NCBI GenBank assembly: GCA_900471515.1
Contig: UCFC01000020.1
Location: forward strand, 82,174-146,173
Reading direction: 5' to 3'
DNA from: Hyphomicrobiales bacterium
GTDB lineage: Bacteria > Pseudomonadota > Alphaproteobacteria > Rhizobiales > Rhizobiaceae
DNA: 64,000 nt
Of this stretch, positions 57,689 to 64,000 are shown piece after piece. The position numbers were made by a program, and so were the translations under genes. The notes beneath the pieces were generated by a model that saw only the letters and a program-made list of their open reading frames with translations, was not told the origin of the DNA and searched no databases. Within the stretch, counting starts at the first letter, position 1; every line of letters starts with the position of its first letter.

Positions 57689-58585
57689 ATGGCCTATCTC
57701 CTGCAGCAACTGGCGAATGCAGTGCCGCTCGCAGCGCTCTACGCCACGCTTGCCTTCGGCTATTCGATCGCCTTCGGCGTCACCCGGCGCGCCGACATCA
57801 CCTATGGGGCGATTTTCGCCTTTGCCGGCCAGATCCTGCTGCTTTTCACCGACATGGCCTATAACCGCCTCTGGCTCATACTGCCGGCGGCGATCGCGAT
57901 CGGCATCTGCGCCTCGCTGGTCTATTCCGTGGGAGCGGGGGTCTGGATCGGCCGTTCCATCATGCTGCCGCTCGCCACCAAATCGCCGAATACGGTCATC
58001 GTCGCCGCACTCGGCATGATGATCGTGCTGATGGAGGCGGCGCGCCTTGCCGCCAATACCCGCGCCATCTGGCTGCCGCCGCTCCTGAACGACAATTTCA
58101 CCTTCTGGAGCGACGGCACCTTCAGGGTGACGCTCACCTATATCCAGCTTCTGGACACCGTCCTGATGGGCGCGATCGTCGCGATCGGCGCGCTGATCCT
58201 GAAGCGAACCGCCTGGGGCCGGCTGTGGCGGGCGGTCATCGACGATCCGCTTGCCGCCGAACTCTGCGGCACCAGCGCCGGCCGCGTCTTCCTCGTGTCC
58301 TATGGGGCCGCCGCACTCGTCGCCACCTGCTGCGGCATCCTTGCGACGCTCTATTACGGATCGATGGATTTCGGCGCCGGCCTGATGTTCGGCCTCAAGG
58401 TGCTGATGATAGCGGCCGTCGGCGGCTATTCCGATCCGCTGCGCTCGGCGGGCGGCGCTGCCGGCCTGGCGCTCGTCGAGACGCTCTGGGGCGCCTACGG
58501 CTCCTTCATCTGGCGCGATTTCGCCATCTTCTCGCTGCTGGTGTTCCTGCTGGTGCTGAGCAGGCGCGAGCGCGTCGTGCTGTGA
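57689..58585 (+). CDS. Orphan LivH-like branched-chain ABC permease
   Basis: 298 residues from ATG 57689, with TGGAG eight bases upstream. About eight hydrophobic helices, beginning LQQLANAVPLAALYATLAFGYS; FGVTRRADITYGAIFAFAGQ corresponds to the LivH FGVMRVVNFAHG region in degenerate form, and GRLWRAVIDDPLAAELCGT to the ATPase-contact loop. No partner permease (LivM), ATPases (LivG/F) or binding protein lies nearby. It may use ATPases encoded elsewhere or have diverged to another role. It is convergent with moaE with no gap. Confidence 0.8.
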   Translation: MAYLLQQLANAVPLAALYATLAFGYSIAFGVTRRADITYGAIFAFAGQILLLFTDMAYNRLWLILPAAIAIGICASLVYSVGAGVWIGRSIMLPLATKSPNTVIVAALGMMIVLMEAARLAANTRAIWLPPLLNDNFTFWSDGTFRVTLTYIQLLDTVLMGAIVAIGALILKRTAWGRLWRAVIDDPLAAELCGTSAGRVFLVSYGAAALVATCCGILATLYYGSMDFGAGLMFGLKVLMIAAVGGYSDPLRSAGGAAGLALVETLWGAYGSFIWRDFAIFSLLVFLLVLSRRERVVL

Positions 58586-59047
58586 CTATTTCCACTTGTC
58601 GCGGGCGGCATCGTCGGCATCCTTGGCCTCGATCCAGTCGCCGGCATGTCCGTCCTTGCCATGTTCCTTCTTCCAGAAGGGCGCGGAGGTTTTCAGGAAA
58701 TCCATGACGAAGCTCGCACCGTCGAAGGCGGCCTGCCGGTGCGGGGCGGCAGCCACGACGAGCACGATATTCTCGCCGGCGGCGATCTTGCCGAAGCGGT
58801 GGATGGCGGTGAGGCCGTTGAGCCCGAAACGCTCGATGGCAAGCCTGCCGATGCGGGTCATCTCCGCTTCCGCCATGCCCGGATAATGTTCGAGTTCGAG
58901 TGCCGAGAGCGTGCCGCCTTCATCCCGGCAGAGGCCGGAAAAGGTGACGATAGCGCCGATGCCGGGCCGGCCCCTGGAAAGCCGGTCGACTTCCGCCTGC
59001 AGGTCGAAATCCTCGCGCTGGACGCGGACGGTCGGAGTGATGGTCAT
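58586..59047 (-). CDS. moaE: Molybdopterin synthase catalytic subunit
   Basis: 153 residues. The start ATG 59047 gives MTITPTVRVQREDFDLQ; GRPGIGAIVTFSGLCRDE, LELEHYPGMAEAEM, IHRFGKIAAGENIVLV and the active Lys in FWKKEH are MoaE features. It transfers sulphur from MoaD thiocarboxylate to precursor Z (cPMP). It lies downstream of moaD (136-base gap). No partner enzymes moaA or moaC are in the window. Confidence 0.95.
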   Translation of the reverse strand: MTITPTVRVQREDFDLQAEVDRLSRGRPGIGAIVTFSGLCRDEGGTLSALELEHYPGMAEAEMTRIGRLAIERFGLNGLTAIHRFGKIAAGENIVLVVAAAPHRQAAFDGASFVMDFLKTSAPFWKKEHGKDGHAGDWIEAKDADDAARDKWK

Positions 59048-59183
59048 GATGGCATCCCCAGCCGCCTTGACGCCGCGGCAGAGCCTGTAGAGAGGTAGCG
59101 ACACGGCACGACCGTCATCCTATCATTCGCTCAATCGTCCAAGAGTGGCTGGTGAATAGCCCGACGGCGCCACGGCGACGATC

Positions 59184-59438
59184 TCAGCCACCCGTCATCG
59201 GCGGAAAAATGCCGATTTCCCGCGCGCCGGCGATCGGCTCGTCATGTTCCACATGTTCCTGGTCGATCGCCACCCGGATCACATCGGGATATTGAAGAGC
59301 CATCTCATATTCCTCGCCCAGGCCCTTCAAATGATTCAGAAGATCGGCAACGCTGACGACGGAGGAGGGGAGGTCGATCTCCTCTTCTCCCTTGCCGATG
59401 CGTTCGCGCACCCAGGCGAAATAGACAAGCCGCGTCAT
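59184..59438 (-). CDS. moaD: Molybdopterin synthase sulphur-carrier subunit
   Basis: 84 residues with the ubiquitin-like beta-grasp and the C-terminal Gly-Gly (GIFPPMTGG) that is thiocarboxylated. Start ATG 59438 overlaps the pgsA stop by four bases. It donates sulphur to MoaE. Confidence 0.94.
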   Translation of the reverse strand: MTRLVYFAWVRERIGKGEEEIDLPSSVVSVADLLNHLKGLGEEYEMALQYPDVIRVAIDQEHVEHDEPIAGAREIGIFPPMTGG

Positions 59439-60025
59439 TCTTCGTCGTCCACCACATGTTTCAGGCCGGCGCGGAAATAATCATAGCCGGTATAGATCGT
59501 CAGGATTGCGGCGATCCACAGAAGCGCGATGCCCGTCTGCGTCGTATAGGGGAAAATCTCGTCACCGGCAGGACCCGCAAGCAGGAAGGCGATGGCGACA
59601 AGCTGCAGCGTCGTCTTCCACTTGGCAATGCGCGTCACCGGCACGCTGACCTTCAGCGCGGCCAGATATTCGCGCAGGCCCGAAACCAGGATTTCGCGGC
59701 AGAGAATGGTAATGGCCGCCCAGATCGACCAGCCGGCAATGGTCTGGTCGGCAGCGACCAGCAACAGGATGGCGGAGACCAGCAGCTTGTCGGCAATCGG
59801 GTCCAGCATGCGGCCGATATTCGACGTCTGGTTCCAGATACGCGCGAGGTAGCCGTCGAGGAAATCGGTGATCGAGGCGATGATGAAGATCCACAGCGCC
59901 ACCCAGCGCGCCGTATTGCTGATCGCCAGTTTGCCCTCGATGAAGAAGCAGACGACGATCAGCGGCACCGCCAGGATGCGGCCGTAGGTGAGAAGATTGG
60001 GGATATTATACGCACGCGATGCCAT
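59435..60025 (-). CDS. pgsA: CDP-diacylglycerol-glycerol-3-phosphate 3-phosphatidyltransferase
   Basis: 196 residues. The CDP-alcohol signature is seen as DFLDGYLARIWNQTSNIG and RMLDPIADKLL, with four membrane helices. It forms phosphatidylglycerol phosphate, leading to phosphatidylglycerol and cardiolipin. It follows uvrC in direction with a 110-base gap, and precedes moaD with overlap. Confidence 0.95.
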   Translation of the reverse strand: MASRAYNIPNLLTYGRILAVPLIVVCFFIEGKLAISNTARWVALWIFIIASITDFLDGYLARIWNQTSNIGRMLDPIADKLLVSAILLLVAADQTIAGWSIWAAITILCREILVSGLREYLAALKVSVPVTRIAKWKTTLQLVAIAFLLAGPAGDEIFPYTTQTGIALLWIAAILTIYTGYDYFRAGLKHVVDDEE

Positions 60026-60135
60026 GAAGCGGTTCTCTGTCTTGATGCGGCGGTAGATGACGGCTTTGGCGCCCGACCGTCAACATCGTTTCTGTTTTTT
60101 CGCCGCCTTTGCGCGGAATTTGCGACCGACGCCGC

Positions 60136-62178
60136 CTATTTCGCGGCATCGTCGTGAAAATGATTGTAGACCTGCCTGGCGACGGCCTCGGAAATGCCCT
60201 CCACCGCCATGAGATCGGAAAGGGCAGCGCGCGACACCGCCTTTGCCGTTCCGAAATGCTGCAGCAGCGCCCGCTTGCGCGAAGGCCCGATGCCGCCGAT
60301 CTCGTCGAGCGGGTTCTTGACCATCTCCTTCTTGCGCCGCGCCCGGTGCGAGCCGATCGCGAAACGGTGCGCCTCGTCGCGCATGCGCTGGATGAAATAG
60401 AGAACCGGATCGCGCGGCGGCAGCGTGAAGCTGCCCTTGCCGGGGGCGAAGAAGCGCTCGCGGCCGGCTTCGCGGTCCACGCCCTTGGCGACGCCGATCG
60501 CAATCACGCTGTCGGTAATGCCGAGCTCTTCGAGGATTGCCCGCACCGCCGTCATCTGCCCCTGGCCGCCGTCGATCAGGATCACGTCGGGCCAGGCGGG
60601 GAAGGGCATGTCGGCCGCATCCGCGGCTGAGACCTGCGCCGTTCGATCCGGAATGCCTTCCTCCTTGAGAAGGCGCGAGAAGCGTCGCGTCATCACCTCG
60701 CGCATCATGCCGAAGTCGTCGCCGGGCGTGATGTCGGTCGATTTGATGTTGAACTTGCGATACTGGTTCTTCACGAAGCCTTCCGGCCCGGCGACCACCA
60801 TGCCGCCCACCGCATTCGTGCCCATGATATGCGAGTTGTCGTAGATCTCGACGCGCTGCGGCACATAGGGCAGGCCGAACGTTTCCTTGAAGCCTTCGAG
60901 CAGCCGCGATTGCGAGGCGGTTTCCGCCAGCTTGCGGCCGTGCGCCTCGCGGGCATTGGCGATGACATGCTCCACGAGATCGCGCTTTTCGCCGCGCTGC
61001 GGAACGAGGATCGAAACCTTGTGGCCTGCCTTTTCGCTGAGCGCGGCGGCAAGCAGCTCCAGCTCTTCGACCGTTTCCGACAGCATGATCTGCCGCGGCA
61101 CCGGCTTGTCGTCGTAGAACTGCGCCAGAAACGCGTTCAGCACTTCCGCACCGGAAAGCTGCGGGTCGGCCTTCGGGAAATAGGCGCGGTTGCCCCAGTT
61201 CTGGCCGGTGCGGAAGAAGAAGACCTGGATACAGGAAATGCCGCCCTCGTGGTGGATGGCGAAAACGTCCGCTTCCTCGACGCCGGCAGGATTGATGCCC
61301 TGATGGCTCTGCACGTGCGACAGTGCGGCAAGACGGTCGCGATAGATCGCGGCCCGCTCGAAATCGAGCTCCTCGGCGGCGGCATTCATCGCCTCCGCCA
61401 TGTGTTCCTTCACCTTCTGGCTCCTGCCGGACAGGAAGTCCTTGGCCTCCTGCACCAGTTCCGCATAGCCCTCGTCGCTGACCTCATGCGTGCAAGGCCC
61501 GGAACAGCGCTTGATCTGGTAGAGCAGGCAGGGGCGGGTGCGCGTTTCGAACACACTGTCGGTGCAGGTGCGGATCAGGAAGGCGCGCTGCAGCGAGTTG
61601 ATCGTGCGGCCGACGGCCCCGGCCGAGGCGAAGGGACCGAAATAGTCGCCCTTGCGGGCGCGCGCGCCGCGATGCTTGAAGATGGCGGGTGCGCGATGAT
61701 CGCCCGTGATCAGGATATAGGGAAACGACTTGTCGTCGCGCAAGAGCACGTTAAAGCGCGGCCGCAAGCGCTTGATAAGATTCGCTTCGAGCAGCAGCGC
61801 CTCGGTCTCCGTCCGCGTCGTGACGAATTCCATATTGGCGGTCTGGCGCACCATCTGGGCGATGCGGTTGGAATGCACGCGGCCCATGGCGTAGTTGCCG
61901 ACGCGCTTCTTCAGGCTGCGGGCCTTGCCGACATAGAGCACGTCGCCTGCCTCGTTGAACATGCGGTAGACGCCGGGGCTGTTCGGCAGGCGCTTGACGA
62001 ATTCGGCGATCAGCTCCTGGCCGACAAGCCCGGTTTCGTTGACGCTGCCGGCATTCCAGTCGATCGACGCAGAAATCGGCGAGGCGGAGGCATCGCCCTC
62101 CACCTCGATCATATCGTCGTCGCTGTCGTCGGTCTCGTCGTAAAGAACACCGCCATCCGGCAGCTTCTTGGCATTCAT
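60136..62178 (-). CDS. uvrC: UvrABC system protein C
   Basis: 680 residues from ATG 62178, overlapping the SDR stop by four bases. An acidic N-terminal extension (about residues 1-55, with [16 protein letters not shown]) precedes the GIY-YIG nuclease ([20 protein letters not shown], about 67-85), the UVR motif ([13 protein letters not shown]), the RNase H-like nuclease ([15 protein letters not shown]) and a C-terminal helix-hairpin-helix pair. It makes the 3' and 5' incisions in nucleotide excision repair. Confidence 0.95.
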   Translation of the reverse strand: MNAKKLPDGGVLYDETDDSDDDMIEVEGDASASPISASIDWNAGSVNETGLVGQELIAEFVKRLPNSPGVYRMFNEAGDVLYVGKARSLKKRVGNYAMGRVHSNRIAQMVRQTANMEFVTTRTETEALLLEANLIKRLRPRFNVLLRDDKSFPYILITGDHRAPAIFKHRGARARKGDYFGPFASAGAVGRTINSLQRAFLIRTCTDSVFETRTRPCLLYQIKRCSGPCTHEVSDEGYAELVQEAKDFLSGRSQKVKEHMAEAMNAAAEELDFERAAIYRDRLAALSHVQSHQGINPAGVEEADVFAIHHEGGISCIQVFFFRTGQNWGNRAYFPKADPQLSGAEVLNAFLAQFYDDKPVPRQIMLSETVEELELLAAALSEKAGHKVSILVPQRGEKRDLVEHVIANAREAHGRKLAETASQSRLLEGFKETFGLPYVPQRVEIYDNSHIMGTNAVGGMVVAGPEGFVKNQYRKFNIKSTDITPGDDFGMMREVMTRRFSRLLKEEGIPDRTAQVSAADAADMPFPAWPDVILIDGGQGQMTAVRAILEELGITDSVIAIGVAKGVDREAGRERFFAPGKGSFTLPPRDPVLYFIQRMRDEAHRFAIGSHRARRKKEMVKNPLDEIGGIGPSRKRALLQHFGTAKAVSRAALSDLMAVEGISEAVARQVYNHFHDDAAK

Positions 62179-62942
62179 TCCTTGATCTCCAGCACGTCGG
62201 GCGTCTGCCACGCGAGATGCTGGCCGCCGTCCAGTGCAATCATCTGGCCCGTGATCGAAGGGGTCTCGAACAGAAAACGAATCGTTCGGCCGAATTCCTC
62301 AAGCTCAGGCCCTCGCTTCAAGATAAGGGCTGCGACCTGCGCTTGGAAGTCTTCCTGCAATTGCCGTTCGCTCGGCACGGATGGGCCGGGGCCGATCGCG
62401 TTGACGCGGATGCGCGGCGCCAGCGCCTGCGCCATGGTCTGCGTCGCCGTCCACAGCGCCGATTTCGACAGGGTATAGGAGTAGAAGCTTGGCCGCAGCG
62501 CCCAGACGCGCTGGTCGATAATGTTGACGATCAGCCCCTCATGCGCTTCCGGCAGCTGTTCGGCGAATTTGGCGGCAAGGATCGACGGTGCGCGCACATG
62601 CACGGCGAAATGCTCGTCCCAGACCGCGGCATCGAATTTGCGCAGCGAATCCTCGAGGAAAATCGATGCGTTGTTGACGAGCAGATCGATCGGCCCGAGC
62701 GCCGCGCAGGCCTCTGCCACAAGCCCGGCGGTCTCGTCGATTTTGGCAAGATCGGCCTTGATCGCAACCGCCCGATGACCCTTTTGCCGCAATTCCGCCA
62801 CAAAATCCTCGGCCTCGGCGAGCGAGCCGTTGGCATGGATCGCGACCGAAAATCCATCGGCAACAAGGTCTTCGGCGATCGCCCGGCCTATTCTTTTGGC
62901 GGCACCCGTCACAAGCGCCGCGCGAAGTCTTTTCTGGGTCAA
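62175..62942 (-). CDS. SDR oxidoreductase, FolM/pteridine-reductase-like
   Basis: 255 residues. [14 protein letters not shown] has the Arg at the third position after TGAA, as in the TGx3RxG motif of pteridine reductases (PTR1, FolM), and the usual catalytic Ser is Asp in VNIIDQRV, followed by YTLSKSALW. These features suggest a dihydromonapterin or dihydrofolate reductase activity rather than a generic SDR; this is an inference. The start is TTG 62942 with AAGG nine bases upstream; the stop overlaps uvrC. Confidence 0.82.
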   Translation of the reverse strand: MTQKRLRAALVTGAAKRIGRAIAEDLVADGFSVAIHANGSLAEAEDFVAELRQKGHRAVAIKADLAKIDETAGLVAEACAALGPIDLLVNNASIFLEDSLRKFDAAVWDEHFAVHVRAPSILAAKFAEQLPEAHEGLIVNIIDQRVWALRPSFYSYTLSKSALWTATQTMAQALAPRIRVNAIGPGPSVPSERQLQEDFQAQVAALILKRGPELEEFGRTIRFLFETPSITGQMIALDGGQHLAWQTPDVLEIKE

Positions 62943-63119
62943 GATGCTGCCTTCTGGTCCTGCGAGTCTGTTTGCTGACTATATAAGGGCAGGCCCCGAT
63001 TATATAAATAGGCCGAAAGCATTGCCAATACGGCCCGGATATTCTATGTATTATTTAGCGGTGCGATTTATTAAAATAAGTATTGTAAGTTTAACTGATT
63101 ATTATCCTTAATAAACGGT

Positions 63120-63139
63120 ATGTTGCAGCCAAGCAACAT
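63120..63139. other. Hairpin in the AT-rich region upstream of the omp25-like gene
   Basis: ATGTTGC/GCAACAT with a 6-base loop. The 364-base gap 62943-63306 is AT-rich from about 63000 to 63120 and carries the promoter of the outer membrane protein gene; besides this hairpin I can name no further element. Confidence 0.35.
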
Positions 63140-63306
63140 CGAATTTCCGCCGCCGCAGAGCCACAATGATATCACAATTTGGCTCTTTCAAATCCGCATT
63201 TGCATTCCAATTTCACTCTCGAACCGGAAGGGACATTTAGTAATCCCCCGTGAATGCTTCGCCGAAGTTTGAGTTGACGAGCGCGCGGGACTGAAAGGAG
63301 ACAAGT

Positions 63307-63939
63307 ATGCGTATACTCTTTGCTGGCCTCATGGCTTCCGCTCTCGCCGTTGGCGGTTTCTCGGTCGCACAGGCAGCCGATGCCGTGGACCAGGTCCCGC
63401 AGGCGCCGGTCGCCGCGGATACCCCGGCTCCGGTCAACAACTGGCAGGGCTTCTACCTCGGTGGTGCCGCGACCTACAACATGGGCAGCTTCGGTCACGA
63501 CCGCGACACCTATGATTGGGGCGGCCAGCTCTTCACCGGCTACAATTTCCAGCAGGGCCAGATCGTCTACGGCGCCGAAGCCGATCTCGGCTATGGCAAT
63601 GCCGACGTCACCGAAGGCGGCATCAAGAACAAGACCGGCTGGAACGGCTCCGTCCGCGGCCGCGTCGGTTACGACCTGAACCCCTTCCTGCTGTACGGTA
63701 CGGCAGGTCTGGCGCTCGCCGACACCAAGGTTTCCGACGGTACGTCTTCCGACAGCAAGACGGCTTACGGCTACACGGTCGGCGCCGGTGTCGAAGCCTT
63801 CGTGACCAACAACATCACGACGCGCCTCGAATACCGCTACACCGACTACCAGGACAAGGACTACAACCTCGACTCCGGCAGCGTTTCGCGCGGCTTCGAC
63901 GAAAACAGCGTCAAGGTCGGTATCGGCGTCAAGTTCTGA
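63307..63939 (+). CDS. Omp25/RopB-family outer membrane protein
   Basis: 210 residues. A signal peptide (MRILFAGLMASALAVGGF, cut near VAQAADA) is followed by a Pro/Ala linker and an eight-strand OmpA-like beta-barrel: NNWQGFYLGGAATYN, WGGQLFTGYNFQQ, VYGAEADLGYG, YDLNPFLLYGTAGLALAD and the last strand ending KVGIGVKF with the terminal Phe. Family members (Brucella Omp25/31, rhizobial RopB) are abundant surface proteins. AAAGGAG lies seven bases upstream of the ATG. Confidence 0.93.
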   Translation: MRILFAGLMASALAVGGFSVAQAADAVDQVPQAPVAADTPAPVNNWQGFYLGGAATYNMGSFGHDRDTYDWGGQLFTGYNFQQGQIVYGAEADLGYGNADVTEGGIKNKTGWNGSVRGRVGYDLNPFLLYGTAGLALADTKVSDGTSSDSKTAYGYTVGAGVEAFVTNNITTRLEYRYTDYQDKDYNLDSGSVSRGFDENSVKVGIGVKF

Positions 63940-63959
63940 TACGGATGACATCCAGCATG

Positions 63960-63985
63960 AAAAAAGCCGGGCCTCGTGCCCGGCT
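63960..63985 (-). terminator. Intrinsic terminator of a minus-strand gene beyond the window
   Basis: On minus AGCCGGGC-ACGAG-GCCCGGCTTTTTTC, a stem with a T-run. It points leftwards, so it belongs to a gene past 64000, and may also receive the end of the omp transcript. Confidence 0.75.
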
Positions 63986-64000
63986 CAGACTGCTGACAAA

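Overview
The window is a high-GC alphaproteobacterial chromosome segment, almost certainly from the family Rhizobiaceae (Rhizobium, Agrobacterium, Ensifer or Shinella type; the genus cannot be fixed by eye). The evidence is the rhizobial order of conserved blocks (pssA-psd, rpsF-rpsR-DUF2232-rplI-dnaB, fabD-fabG-acpP-fabF-mltG, lptF-lptG-lptD-surA-pdxA-rsmA, pgsA-moaD-moaE beside uvrC), a TIGR02301 protein, an Omp25/RopB-type porin-like protein, and short palindromic intergenic repeats of the kind spread through Rhizobiaceae genomes. I see no rRNA, tRNA, CRISPR array, transposase, integrase or plasmid replication gene, so this is mostly core chromosome with small accessory inserts.

Layout. 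1-9.2 kb: a TIGR02301 gene, a NUDIX hydrolase, a YnfA-like membrane protein, a YedK/HMCES protein, a 44-residue gene, the phosphatidylethanolamine pair psd-pssA, an Atm1-type exporter, a large LysM protein and a LOG-family phosphoribohydrolase. 9.2-18.5 kb: a tandem 56-bp repeat array, a RarD-like permease, a PCMT-like methyltransferase, citramalate synthase, then a five-gene translationally coupled operon (DUF559, three GFA-type proteins, proline iminopeptidase), a perfect 49-bp inverted repeat pair, cysS and an SDR gene. 18.5-26.7 kb: purF, cvpA, radA, a LysE exporter, alr, and an AraC regulator followed by azlCD. 26.7-31 kb: dnaB, rplI, DUF2232, rpsR, rpsF. 31.5-39.3 kb: an aldo/keto reductase diverging from fabD-fabG, then acpP, fabF, mltG, a YicC endoribonuclease and gmk.

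39.3-47 kb is an envelope-assembly run on the minus strand (lptF-lptG-lptD-surA-pdxA-rsmA), coupled by 1 to 4 base overlaps except at the lptD-surA and surA-pdxA gaps. 47-56 kb: a PAP2 phosphatase, pepA-holC, GrpB, an aldose-dehydrogenase-like oxidoreductase, a polysaccharide-deacetylase lipoprotein, an ABC-F ATPase, a diguanylate cyclase and ndk. 56.5-63.9 kb: a small divergent module (candidate lipoprotein, CGNR zinc-finger regulator, orphan LivH-like permease) around a 28-bp inverted repeat, then moaE, moaD, pgsA, uvrC, a FolM-like reductase, and the outer membrane protein gene.

Functionally the region is dominated by envelope biogenesis (phospholipids, fatty acids, LPS transport, peptidoglycan turnover) interleaved with replication, translation and nucleotide metabolism. 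The least explained parts are the CGNR/LivH-like module, the DUF559-GFA operon with its inverted repeat pair, the duplicated helical module in the LysM protein, the 56-bp repeat array, and a start codon buried in a perfect hairpin at the left edge. I found no clear new defence or mobile system.
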